Source: Saccharopolyspora ipomoeae
GTDB taxonomy: Bacteria > Actinomycetota > Actinomycetes > Mycobacteriales > Pseudonocardiaceae
Assembly (NCBI RefSeq): GCF_029952525.1
Contig: NZ_JASAOF010000026.1
Location: 1-64,000 of the forward strand
Length of the DNA: 64,000 bases
Direction of reading: 5' to 3'
A model generated the notes under the pieces. It was not told where the DNA came from. It did not search any database and saw nothing but the letters and a program-made list of their open reading frames with translations. Within the stretch, counting starts at the first letter, position 1. Every line of letters starts with the position of its first letter. The position numbers were made by a program, and so were the translations under genes. Below, piece by piece: positions 16,055 to 24,076 of the stretch.

Positions 16055-16759
16055 GTGAACGCGTTGGGAACGGCCACTTTCCGCGATGCCGACTTCCCGG
16101 CCGATCCGTATCCGGGTGCCCGTCCCGACCACTCGTTCCTGCAGGTCGACGGGCAGGGCTGGCGGCTCTCCCCCGACGCCTCGCAGCCCTCCGGCTGGCG
16201 GGTCGGGCCCGGTTGTCTGGACGACGTGCTCGACGAGCCGCTGGCGGCGCGGTGGCCGGTGCTGGCCTACGGCTCCAACGCCTGCCCGAGCAAGATCACG
16301 TGGCTGCGCGAGGAGCTGGGGCTGGACGGCCCGGTCGTGGTGCTCCGCGCGCGCTGCACCGGCCTGTCGGCGGTGTGGGCCTCCGGGGTGCGCGCCCGCG
16401 ACGGGCAGCGCCCGGCGGTGCTGGTCGGCGCACCGGGGGTCGTCGAGCACCACGCGGTGTGGCTGGCCACCGCCGAGCAGCGCCGGGTCCTCGACGTCTG
16501 CGAGGGCCGGGGCGAGCGCTACCGCCTGGTGCGGTTGCGCGGACCCGAGCGCGTCGAGCTGGAGACCGGCCCGGTCTCCGACGTGCTGGCCTACGGCGCG
16601 CTGGGCGCGATCCGCCGCCCGCTGCTGGTCGACGGCCGGTACGTGCCCTGCGCGGACCTCGGGCAGGAGCGGGCGCGCGAGCTGACCGGCAGCCCGGCCG
16701 CCTCCGACGGCCTGACCTGCGTGGAGGTCACCGGCGAACCCGGCCCGCCGCACCGGTAG
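16055..16759 (+). CDS. Gamma-glutamylcyclotransferase-fold-like hypothetical protein
   Basis: A 234-residue protein with PVLAYGSNACPSKI around residues 69-82, the AYGSN signature of the gamma-glutamylcyclotransferase (BtrG) fold, and a long flanking region I do not recognise. The Glu expected in that fold could be supplied by CEGRGERYR later in the sequence. The enzymatic role is uncertain. The GTG at 16055 is chosen because upstream sequence overlaps the divergent gene's promoter and looks non-coding. The adenine-deaminase gene follows after 24 bp, so the two may be co-transcribed. Confidence 0.7.
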   Translation: MNALGTATFRDADFPADPYPGARPDHSFLQVDGQGWRLSPDASQPSGWRVGPGCLDDVLDEPLAARWPVLAYGSNACPSKITWLREELGLDGPVVVLRARCTGLSAVWASGVRARDGQRPAVLVGAPGVVEHHAVWLATAEQRRVLDVCEGRGERYRLVRLRGPERVELETGPVSDVLAYGALGAIRRPLLVDGRYVPCADLGQERARELTGSPAASDGLTCVEVTGEPGPPHR

Positions 16760-16783
16760 GTTGGGACCGGGGAGGAATCACAC

Positions 16784-17743
16784 ATGTTGCCGACTGCGGA
16801 ACTGCACATTCACATCGAGGGAACGCTCGAACCGGAGATGCTGGTCGAGCTGGCCGCGCGCAACGGCGTCGCGCTGCCCACCAGCGATCTCGACGAGCTT
16901 CGGGCGAAGTACGACTTCAACGATCTGCAGTCGTTCCTGGACCTCTACTACGCGAACCTGCCGGTGCTGCGCACCGACCAGGACTTCTACGACCTGACCA
17001 GCGCCTACCTCGCGCGCGCCGAGAAGGCCGGGGTGCGGCGGGCGGAGATCTTCTTCGACCCGCAGGTGCACCTGAACAACGACGTGCCGCTGGGCGCGGT
17101 GTTCGAGGGCATCGGCGGCGCGCTGCGCGACTCGCCGATCTCCACCGACCTCATCCTGTGCTTCCTGCGGGACCTGGGGCCGGAGGCGGCGGCCGAGACG
17201 CTGCGGATGGCGATGCCCTACCGGGAGCGCTTCATCGGCGTCGGGCTGGACTCGGCGGAGGTCGGCCACCCGCCGGCGCCGTTCGCCGAGGTCTACCGGC
17301 GGGCGGCGGCCGAGGGCCTGCACCGGGTCGCCCACGCCGGCGAGGAGGGCGGGCCGGACTACGTGCGCGACGCCCTGGACGTGCTCGGCGTCGAGCGCAT
17401 CGACCACGGCATCCGCGCGATGGAGGACCCGGAGCTGGTGGCGCGGCTGCGCGACGAGCAGATCCCGCTGACCGTGTGCCCGCTGTCGAACGTGGCGCTG
17501 CGGACGGTCGACAAGCTCTCCGACCACGTGCTGCCCGCGATGCTCGACGAGGGCCTGCTGGTGTGCGTCAACAGCGACGATCCCGCGTACTTCGGCGGCT
17601 ACGTCGACGACAACTTCGCGGCGCTGCGCCGCGAGCTGGGCATCACCGAGGAGCAGGTGGCCACGCTGGCGCGCAACTCATTCGACGCCTGCTTCGTCGA
17701 CGACGAGCGGAAGTCGGCGTGGAAGGCCGAGATCGGCGGCTGA
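16784..17743 (+). CDS. Adenine deaminase (adenosine-deaminase family)
   Basis: A 319-residue zinc hydrolase that deaminates a purine to the 6-oxo form. Ligands and catalytic residues are clear: His8 and His10 (LHIHIEG), His184, catalytic Glu187 (HAGEEGG), His208 and Asp265-Asp266 (VNSDDPAYFGGYV). The blocks FFDPQ, GLDSAEVGHPP, VAHAGEEG and VCPLSN fit the Aah1/PA0148-like adenine-specific group better than adenosine deaminases; specificity is inference. A GGGGAGG site precedes the ATG. It is a purine-salvage enzyme and could relate to adenosine released in the methyl cycle 8 kb away, but there is no direct link. Confidence 0.88.
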   Translation: MLPTAELHIHIEGTLEPEMLVELAARNGVALPTSDLDELRAKYDFNDLQSFLDLYYANLPVLRTDQDFYDLTSAYLARAEKAGVRRAEIFFDPQVHLNNDVPLGAVFEGIGGALRDSPISTDLILCFLRDLGPEAAAETLRMAMPYRERFIGVGLDSAEVGHPPAPFAEVYRRAAAEGLHRVAHAGEEGGPDYVRDALDVLGVERIDHGIRAMEDPELVARLRDEQIPLTVCPLSNVALRTVDKLSDHVLPAMLDEGLLVCVNSDDPAYFGGYVDDNFAALRRELGITEEQVATLARNSFDACFVDDERKSAWKAEIGG

Positions 17744-17824
17744 CACCGTCCCCAGTGGACTGGTTTGACGCGCCTCCGCCACGGGTACCTGAGCCGTCGG
17801 GTACCCGTGAAGGAGGTTTCGACG

Positions 17825-18370
17825 ATGGTTGACGAACTCACCGGCAAGAAGGTCGTCGTCCTGGCCACCGACGGCGTGGAGCAGGTCGAGCTGACCGGGC
17901 CCCGCCAGGCGCTCGCACAGGCGGGCGCCCAGGTCGATCTCGTGTCGCTGCGCTCCGGCGAGATCCAGGCGATGAACGGCGACATCGACAAGGCCGACCG
18001 GTTCCCGGTGGACCGGGAGGTCTCGCAGGTGTCGGTGCGCGACTACGACGCGCTGGTCCTGCCCGGCGGCACCATCAATCCCGACCAGCTGCGCCGCGAC
18101 GGGACGGCGGTGTCGTTCGTGCGGGACTTCGTCGCCTCGGGCAAACCCGTGGGCGCGATCTGCCACGGGCCGTGGACGCTGGTGGAGGCCGGTGTGGTGC
18201 GGGGACGGCAGCTCACGTCGTTCCCCAGCATCCGCACCGACATCCGCAACGCGGGCGGGGAGGTCACCGACCAGGAGGTCGTCGTCGACGACAACCTGGT
18301 GACCAGCCGCAACCCGGGCGACCTGCCCGCCTTCCACGAGGCGGTGATCAAGGCGATCGCGTCCAGCTGA
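17825..18370 (+). CDS. DJ-1/PfpI-family protein
   Basis: A 181-residue class-I glutamine-amidotransferase-like protein. The nucleophile elbow AICHGPW contains Cys113 and His114, with a conserved Glu near 19-22 (DGVEQVEL). Homologues (PfpI, YhbO, Hsp31-like) are described as stress-related proteases, glyoxalases or protein/DNA deglycases, and this one could act in oxidative or carbonyl stress. AAGGAGG precedes the ATG at 17825, which is preferred over upstream frames. It converges with a methyltransferase gene with one base between stops. Confidence 0.92.
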   Translation: MVDELTGKKVVVLATDGVEQVELTGPRQALAQAGAQVDLVSLRSGEIQAMNGDIDKADRFPVDREVSQVSVRDYDALVLPGGTINPDQLRRDGTAVSFVRDFVASGKPVGAICHGPWTLVEAGVVRGRQLTSFPSIRTDIRNAGGEVTDQEVVVDDNLVTSRNPGDLPAFHEAVIKAIASS

Positions 18371-18371
18371 G

Positions 18372-18989
18372 TCAGCCGCGCCTGCGGGCCGCGAGGCGTT
18401 CGATGAGGCCGAGCTTGAAGCGCTCGGATTCGACCACCTCGAAGCCCGCGGCGGCCAGGTGCCGGGACGGGCGGCGGCGGAAGTGCTCGCCACCCATCGG
18501 CACCGTGACCAGCTCGGCCGCCCGCTGCAGCAGCCGGACCGGCCACGCCGTGCTGACCACGTGGTCGGCCAGCAGCAGCAACCCGCCGGGCCGCAGCACC
18601 CGGTGCATCTCGGTGATCGCCTGCTCGTGGTCGGGGATCGCGCACAGCGAGAACGTGCAGACCACGGTGTCGAACGCGCCGTCGGGGAACTGCAGCGCGC
18701 GGGCGTCGCCCTCGCGCAGTTCGGCGCCGGTGCCGAGCTCGTCGTTGCGGCGCCGCGCGAGGTCCAGCATCCCGGGACTCCACTCGACGCCGGTCAGGTG
18801 CGTGCCCGCCGGGTAGAGCTGCAGGTTGAGGCCGGTGCCGATCGCGACCTCCAGCACGTCACCACCGGCTCGCGAGCAGATCCACCGCCTGCTGTCGCCG
18901 GCCAGGTAGCGGTCGAAGCGGGCCATGACGCCGTCGTAGGAGGGCGCCGACCGGTCCCAGTACCGCCGCAGCTTCTCCGAGCGCTCCAC
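18372..18989 (-). CDS. Class I SAM-dependent methyltransferase (UbiE-like)
   Basis: A 205-residue methyltransferase. Motif I is GDVLEVAIGTGLNLQLYP (about 43-60), followed by GVEWSPGMLDLARRR, REGDARALQFPDGAFDTVVCTFSLCAIPD and the post-motif VLRPGGLLLLADHV. The layout is that of UbiE/MenG-like small-molecule C- or phospholipid N-methyltransferases; the substrate is unknown. The start is GTG at 18989 with no strong ribosome site. Confidence 0.85.
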   Translation of the reverse strand: MERSEKLRRYWDRSAPSYDGVMARFDRYLAGDSRRWICSRAGGDVLEVAIGTGLNLQLYPAGTHLTGVEWSPGMLDLARRRNDELGTGAELREGDARALQFPDGAFDTVVCTFSLCAIPDHEQAITEMHRVLRPGGLLLLADHVVSTAWPVRLLQRAAELVTVPMGGEHFRRRPSRHLAAAGFEVVESERFKLGLIERLAARRRG

Positions 18990-19056
18990 GGCGCGGAACG
19001 CTACCGCACCACCGCAGTCCGCACAGGCCGTTTCCGCGCCCGTTTCCGCGCCCGCT

Positions 19057-20046
19057 TCAGCGGCGCGGGGGCCGACGCCGTCCGGGGATCATCCGCTGCC
19101 GGGGCGGGCGGGTGCCGTCCCCGGCGTGGGTGGGGAACGCCCCGGTCTGCGCGGCCACCGGGGGCAGGTTCGTCCCGGTCCCGGCCGCGGGCGGCGGGTT
19201 GGTGCCGGTGCCGACGGGACGCATGTTGGTCCCGGTGGCGGTGACCGGCCGCATCTGGGTGCCCGTGGCGGTCACCGGCGGGAGGTTCGTGCCGGTGGTC
19301 ACCGCGCGCATGTTGGTGCGGGTGATGTTGCGGATGCTGGAGGACACCATCACCAGGAACGCCAGCACCCCGGCCTCGTCGTAGCCGGGCATGCCGGGTG
19401 CGGGCAGGTTGAACCGGGCGTTGAGCACGTCGTTGGGCGTGAGGTCGTCCATGCCGCGCAGGGTGGCCTGGACCCGGTCCATGAACGCGTCGACCTCGGC
19501 CTTGTCCAGCGCCGAGCTCTGCGAGGTCGCCGGCTGCAGGCCGCGGAAGCGCTCCGGGCGTCCCGGCTCCTCCGGCGCCCGCTCGACGATCGGGGCGGGT
19601 TCGATCTGCGCCGCGGCGTTGTGCGCCGGTTCGATCCGGGCCGGACCGCTGGGTTCCCTCACGTGGCGCTGGGGCAGCGGCGTGCTCCCGGTCTCCTCGG
19701 GCTTCGGGCGGATCTCGTCGGGCTTGCGCGCGGCTCGCTCGCCCCGGACACCGTCGTCCGCCGAGCGCGACTTGCCGCGCTCCTCGGCGCGCACCTCCAG
19801 CTTCATCAGGGTCAGCGCGACCTTGTCCAGGAACTCGTCGACCTGGTTCTTCTTGTAGGCGCGCCCGCCGCGCTTGCGCGGGCTGAAGTGCATCGTCAGC
19901 ACGTCGCGCGCGGTCACCAGTCGTTTACCGCGCAGCGTGGCCTCGACCCGACCCAGGAAGTGATCGACCTCGGCCTCGTCGTACCCGCGCTCCTTGCGCC
20001 AAGCCCGGCCGAAGACGACATTCCGCACGTCATCAGGGGTCAGCAT
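19057..20046 (-). CDS. Multi-DivIVA-motif protein with C-terminal Thr/Gly/Pro repeats
   Basis: A 329-residue protein with three short DivIVA-like motifs. They are at about 1-38 (VVFGRAWRKERGYDEAEVDHFLGRV), 48-80 (MHFSPRKRGGRAYKKNQVDEFLDKV) and 200-235 (ARFNLPAPGMPGYDEAGVLAFLVMV). A charged linker separates them. The last 80 residues contain six degenerate 9-11 residue units of TNLPPVTATG type and a basic tail. DivIVA-motif proteins localise to curved or polar membranes in actinobacteria, but the long coiled coil of Wag31 is absent, so this is a different class. GGAGG precedes the ATG. The function is not known to me. Confidence 0.85.
   Translation of the reverse strand: MLTPDDVRNVVFGRAWRKERGYDEAEVDHFLGRVEATLRGKRLVTARDVLTMHFSPRKRGGRAYKKNQVDEFLDKVALTLMKLEVRAEERGKSRSADDGVRGERAARKPDEIRPKPEETGSTPLPQRHVREPSGPARIEPAHNAAAQIEPAPIVERAPEEPGRPERFRGLQPATSQSSALDKAEVDAFMDRVQATLRGMDDLTPNDVLNARFNLPAPGMPGYDEAGVLAFLVMVSSSIRNITRTNMRAVTTGTNLPPVTATGTQMRPVTATGTNMRPVGTGTNPPPAAGTGTNLPPVAAQTGAFPTHAGDGTRPPRQRMIPGRRRPPRR
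19150..19320 (-). repeat. Six degenerate ~30-bp tandem repeats in DivIVA-motif gene
   Basis: The repeats encode TNMRAVTTG, TNLPPVTATG, TQMRPVTATG, TNMRPVGTG, TNPPPAAGTG and TNLPPVAAQTG. The units alternate between MRPV and PPV types, suggesting duplication of a two-unit block. Confidence 0.75.
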
Positions 20047-20324
20047 GTAGTCCGGCCTCCACAGGGCGTCCGCATGATTCCTCTCGGACGCATACCCGGC
20101 TCACATTCGCGCCGGGCCCCCGACCGCCCGCGTTTGCGCGCTCCAGCTTGCCCAAACCCGGACGCCATATCAAGGCCCGAGCCAGCCCATTCACATTGCG
20201 CCAACGGCGGTAACCGCTCGTGCCCTTCGGGCTCGCTGCACGTCGAGTTCTTTCCAAGCACACCACGCGTTCACGACCGGCTGCTTGAGTGAGCGCGATC
20301 ACCGGAGTGCGGGGAGGTTCTCGG

Positions 20325-21524
20325 ATGGTGGCCGGTCGTGGTGCCCGCCTGCTCGCGGTCGTGCTGACCTGCGGGGCGCTCGCCTCGCCGATACCGGCGG
20401 CCGCGCAGGACGGCGAGGTCGTGATCGGACCGGGGGTGAGCTACCGGCCGTTACAGCTGTCCACCGCCCACGGCCCCGTGCTCGGCCACGTGGTGACGGT
20501 CGATCTGAGCGATCCCAACGCGAAACTCGGCCTGCTGCACCCGGGTTCGGTGGCGGCGAAGGGCGAGATCGCCGACCAGACCAACGCGGCGGGCGCGGTG
20601 GCGGGGGTGAACGGCGACTTCTTCAACATCAGCGAGGAGCACCCGGGCGTGGTGCCGACGAGCTCGTCGGTGGGCCCGGAGATCGCCGGTGGCGAGGCGC
20701 TCAAGGGCGCGGTTCCCGACGGGCAGCGGTTCGGCCCTGCCCTGCCGGAGGGAACGTCCGATGAGGACGTCTTCGCGGTGGGGATCGACGGCAGGGCAAG
20801 GCTTTCCCGGCTCTCGGTGACCGGTTCGGCGATCTGGCCGGGCGGGGCGGTGGACGTCGAGGGGCTCAACCAGTACGCGCTGCCGGTCGACGGCGTCGGC
20901 GCCTACACCGACGACTGGGGCGAGGTCTCCCGCGCCCGCTCGGTCTGCGGCACCGACACCGACCGCTCCGCGCCGTGCAGCACCGCCACCGAGGAGGTGG
21001 TGATCACCGACGGCGTCGTGCGCTCCGAGACCGATCTGCCGGGCGCGGGCCCGATCCCGGACGACACGGTCGTCCTGGTCGGCCGGGAGGCGGGCGACGC
21101 GGCGCTGGAAGCCCTCGACCCCGGCGACCCCGTCAGGGTCAGCACCGCCCTGCTGCCCGCCGACGGGATGCCGCTGTCGTTCGCGGTCGGGGCCACGCCG
21201 ATCATGCGCGACGGCACGCCGATACCCGGCCTGGACACCGCCGAGCTCGCCCCGCGCACCGCCGCGGGCATCGGGGACGACGGCCGCCTCGTGCACCTGG
21301 TCGTCGTCGACGGCCGCTCCCCCGTCAGCACCGGGCTCAACCTCGCCGAAACCGCGGGCCTGCTGGCCGATCTCGGGGCCACCGACGCGGTCAACCTCGA
21401 CGGAGGGGGCTCGACCACGATGGCCGTCAGAACCCCCGGCACCCCGCTGGCCACGGTCCGCAACGCCCCCTCGGACGGCGAACAACGCCCCGTCGCCAAC
21501 GGAATCGGCGTCTTCACCCGCTGA
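20325..21524 (+). CDS. Secreted phosphodiester glycosidase (NAGPA domain) protein
   Basis: A 399-residue exported protein. An N-terminal Sec signal peptide (about 1-28, LLAVVLTCGALASPIPAAAQ) is followed by a NAGPA/phosphodiester-glycosidase domain, with AGAVAGVNGDFFNI and the hallmark AVNLDGGGSTTMA near residue 360. NAGPA-type enzymes cleave sugar-phosphodiester bonds, and bacterial versions may act on wall polymers or exopolysaccharide. The ATG at 20325 is chosen because GGGGAGG lies 7 bases upstream and the signal peptide then has normal length; a GTG 36 bp earlier lacks such a site. It ends beside a 20-bp perfect inverted repeat. Confidence 0.88.
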   Translation: MVAGRGARLLAVVLTCGALASPIPAAAQDGEVVIGPGVSYRPLQLSTAHGPVLGHVVTVDLSDPNAKLGLLHPGSVAAKGEIADQTNAAGAVAGVNGDFFNISEEHPGVVPTSSSVGPEIAGGEALKGAVPDGQRFGPALPEGTSDEDVFAVGIDGRARLSRLSVTGSAIWPGGAVDVEGLNQYALPVDGVGAYTDDWGEVSRARSVCGTDTDRSAPCSTATEEVVITDGVVRSETDLPGAGPIPDDTVVLVGREAGDAALEALDPGDPVRVSTALLPADGMPLSFAVGATPIMRDGTPIPGLDTAELAPRTAAGIGDDGRLVHLVVVDGRSPVSTGLNLAETAGLLADLGATDAVNLDGGGSTTMAVRTPGTPLATVRNAPSDGEQRPVANGIGVFTR

Positions 21525-21528
21525 CGGC

Positions 21529-21576
21529 CCACGATTTCAATGGAAATCAGGAACCCGATTTCCATTGAAATCGTGG
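21529..21576. terminator. AT-rich perfect inverted repeat between convergent genes
   Basis: CCACGATTTCAATGGAAATC (21529-21548) and its exact complement (21557-21576) flank an 8-base loop. Each arm is itself a smaller palindrome of GATTTC/GAAATC. It lies between two convergent stop codons, so a bidirectional terminator is likely, though there is no T-run and its AT-richness is unusual here. Confidence 0.7.
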
Positions 21577-21589
21577 ACACCCGCTGCGG

Positions 21590-22909
21590 TCAGGAGCGTG
21601 CGGCCGCGTTGGGCGCCCAGGGGAGGTCTGCTGTGCCGTACTTGGCGGCGCGGACGTCGCCGGAGCGGGCGTGGCCCTCGAAGAGCTCGACGCGGGCGGC
21701 GCGGCCGCAGACCTCGCCGAGCCGGGCGCTGGCGGCCGTGTCCGTGACCTCCTGGTAGGTCACGGTCTTGAGGTACTTGCCGACCCACAGGCCGCCGGTG
21801 TAGCGGGCAGCGCCCCGGGTGGGCAGCACGTGGTTGGTGCCGATCACCTTGTCGCCGTAGGACACGCAGGTCCCCTCGCCCAGGAACAGCGCGCCGTAGT
21901 TGCGCATCTTCTCCAGGGCCTCGCGGGGCTGCCGGGTGAGGATCTGCACGTGCTCGCTCGCGTAGGCGTCGGCGAGCCGGTAGGCCTCGTCGAGGTCGGG
22001 CACCACGTGCACCTCGCCGTGGTCGCGCCAGGCCGGCTCGGCGTTGTCGCGCGTGGGCATGTCCGGCAGCAGGGCGTCGACGTGCTCGATCACGCTGCGG
22101 CCCAGCGCTTCCGAGGTCGTGATGAGCACCGCGGGCGAGTCGGGACCGTGCTCGGCCTGGCTGAGCAGGTCGACGGCCACCACGAACGGGTCGGCGGTCT
22201 CGTCGGCGACGATGAGGACCTCGGTCGGCCCGGCGAACAGGTCGATGCCGATCTCGCCGTAGAGCTGCCGCTTGGCCTCGGCGACGAAGGCGTTGCCGGG
22301 TCCGGCGAGCATGTCGACCGGCTCGATCGTCTCGGTGCCCAGCGCCATGCTCACCACCGCCTGCACACCGCCGAGCAGGTAGATCTCATCGGCACCTGCC
22401 AGGTGCATGGCCGCGACGGTGGCGTCGGGGACCTCGCCGCGGATCGGGGGCGTGCAGGCGATGACGCGCGGCACCCCGGCGGCCTTGGCGGTCAGGATCG
22501 TCATGTGCGCCGAGGCCAGCAGCGGGTAGCGCCCGCCCGGCACGTAGGCGCCCGCCGCGGCGACCGGGATGTGCTTCTGCCCCAGGTGCACGCCCGGCAG
22601 CGTCTCGACCTCGATCTCGCGCATCGACTCCAGCTGCTTCTCGGCGAAGCCGCGGACCTGCTGCTGGACGAACTCGATGTCGGCGATGACCTGGTCGGGC
22701 ACCCGGGCCATGATCTCGTCGATCTGAGCTCGCGACAGCCGGAACGCCTCCGGCTCCCACTTGTCGAAGCGGGCCGAGCACTCGCGGACCGCCTCGTCCC
22801 CGCGCTCGCGGATGTCGGCGATGATCGCGGCGACCTTCTCCTGCACGTCGGGCAGCGAGGTCGTGGTGGCCGCCGAGCTCTCCGCGGCCCGCTTCAGCGC
22901 GAACGTCAT
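21590..22909 (-). CDS. Histidinol-dehydrogenase-family dehydrogenase (catabolic type)
   Basis: A 439-residue NAD-dependent, zinc-type dehydrogenase of the HisD fold. The catalytic His/Glu (ASEHVQI) and zinc-site residues (LLSQAEHGPD, GTNHVLPT) are retained, along with AGPGNAFVAEAKRQ. It is not in a his operon; instead it is divergent from its own LacI-type regulator. The C-terminal block VLPTRGAARYTGGLWVGKYLKTVTYQ is typical of HisD paralogues annotated as sulfopropanediol 3-dehydrogenase (HpsN). I favour a role in oxidising an imported polyol or sulfonate alcohol over histidine synthesis, as inference. GGGAGGG precedes the ATG. Confidence 0.85.
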   Translation of the reverse strand: MTFALKRAAESSAATTTSLPDVQEKVAAIIADIRERGDEAVRECSARFDKWEPEAFRLSRAQIDEIMARVPDQVIADIEFVQQQVRGFAEKQLESMREIEVETLPGVHLGQKHIPVAAAGAYVPGGRYPLLASAHMTILTAKAAGVPRVIACTPPIRGEVPDATVAAMHLAGADEIYLLGGVQAVVSMALGTETIEPVDMLAGPGNAFVAEAKRQLYGEIGIDLFAGPTEVLIVADETADPFVVAVDLLSQAEHGPDSPAVLITTSEALGRSVIEHVDALLPDMPTRDNAEPAWRDHGEVHVVPDLDEAYRLADAYASEHVQILTRQPREALEKMRNYGALFLGEGTCVSYGDKVIGTNHVLPTRGAARYTGGLWVGKYLKTVTYQEVTDTAASARLGEVCGRAARVELFEGHARSGDVRAAKYGTADLPWAPNAAARS

Positions 22910-22925
22910 GTGTCCCTCCCAGGAT

Positions 22926-22937
22926 GTTTACGTACAC
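22926..22937. promoter_or_regulatory. LacI-type operator, copy 1
   Basis: GTTTACGTACAC differs at one base from the perfect palindrome of copy 2. It lies 17 bp upstream of the HisD-like ATG, where binding would block its transcription. Confidence 0.65.
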
Positions 22938-22959
22938 ACGCACCCTAGGCGGCGCGGGT

Positions 22960-22971
22960 GTTTACGTAAAC
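22960..22971. promoter_or_regulatory. LacI-type operator, copy 2
   Basis: GTTTACGTAAAC is a perfect 12-bp palindrome with the central CG typical of LacI-family sites. It is 34 bp from copy 1 and 45 bp before the lacI-type GTG, in the shared divergent promoter region. Confidence 0.75.
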
Positions 22972-23016
22972 CCCGTAGGATGGCCTTCCTCGGTGCAGAC
23001 GCGAAGGAGGTGCCCG

Positions 23017-24018
23017 GTGGTCACCAGCCGGGACGTGGCACGGTTGGCCGGCGTGTCCCAGATGACCGTGTCCCGAGTCCTGCAGGACAACGGCAAGGTC
23101 GCCCCGCAGACCCGGGAGCGCGTGCTGGCCGCGATGCGCGAGGCCGGTTACCGGCCGCACGCCGCCGCGCGCACCATGCGCACCCGGCGCACGGCGACCG
23201 TCGGGGTGGTCGTCGCCGACATCACCAACCCCTTCTACCCGCAGCTGCTGGAAGCCGTCGCCGAAGCCCTCGACGCCGCGGGGCAGCGCATGGTGCTGTG
23301 GAACGGCGCGGACGGGTCCGGCGCGCTGGAGTCGCTGGACGAGGGCACCGCCGACGGCCTGATCTTCACCACCGTCACCGAGCCGACGCCCCAGCTCACC
23401 GACGCGGTGGACCGCTCCGACCCGATCGTGCTGCTGCACCGCGGCCTCGACGAGCTCGACTGCGATCAGGTCACCACCGACAACCTCGGCGGCGGCCGCG
23501 CGGTCGCCGACTACCTGGTGGCCACCGGCCACACCCGCATCGGGTTCCTGGCCGGGCCGGAGCTGCCCAGCACCGCCCGGCACCGCGAGCAGGGGTTCCG
23601 CGAGCGCCTCGCCGAGCTCGGCCACCCGCTGGCCGCCGAGCTCAGCGTCCCGAGCGGGTTCGCCCACGACCTCGCGCGCACCGCGATGCGCGACCTGCTG
23701 GAGCTGCCCGACCCGCCCACGGCGGTGTTCTGCGCCAACGACCTCACCGCGCTGGGCGCCGTCGACGGTGCGGTCTCGCTGGCCCGCCGCGTCCCGGAGG
23801 ACGTGTGGGTGGTCGGCTACGACGACATCGCGATGGCGGCGTGGGACTCCTACGACGTCACCACCGTGCGCCAGCCCATCGCCGAGATGGCGCGCGCCGC
23901 GGTCCGGCTGCTGCTGGAGCGCATCGACGACCGCGATCTGCCTGCCCGCGAAGAGCGCTTCCCCAGCGAGCTCGTGGTGCGCGGCTCGACCGCGCGCACC
24001 GCACACCCGGCGGGCTAG
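23017..24018 (+). CDS. LacI-family transcriptional regulator
   Basis: A 333-residue repressor. The N-terminal helix-turn-helix VTSRDVARLAGVSQMTVSRVLQDNGKVAPQTRERVL (about 2-37) and hinge are followed by a periplasmic-binding-protein-like sensor domain with TVGVVVADITNPFYPQLLEAV. The GTG at 23017 follows AAGGAGG at 6 bases, which decides the start over earlier in-frame codons. It is divergent from the HisD-like gene, with two matching operators between, so it most likely represses that gene and itself in response to the enzyme's substrate. Confidence 0.92.
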   Translation: MVTSRDVARLAGVSQMTVSRVLQDNGKVAPQTRERVLAAMREAGYRPHAAARTMRTRRTATVGVVVADITNPFYPQLLEAVAEALDAAGQRMVLWNGADGSGALESLDEGTADGLIFTTVTEPTPQLTDAVDRSDPIVLLHRGLDELDCDQVTTDNLGGGRAVADYLVATGHTRIGFLAGPELPSTARHREQGFRERLAELGHPLAAELSVPSGFAHDLARTAMRDLLELPDPPTAVFCANDLTALGAVDGAVSLARRVPEDVWVVGYDDIAMAAWDSYDVTTVRQPIAEMARAAVRLLLERIDDRDLPAREERFPSELVVRGSTARTAHPAG

Positions 24019-24076
24019 CCGGGGCTCTGCCAGACTCGGATGGCGTTGTGCGGCCGGACACGTCGAGGGGCTGGCC

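Noticed and set aside
19126..20292. Plus-strand frame opposite the DivIVA-motif gene
   Set aside because: The minus-strand product has three recognisable motifs; the opposite translation is low complexity.
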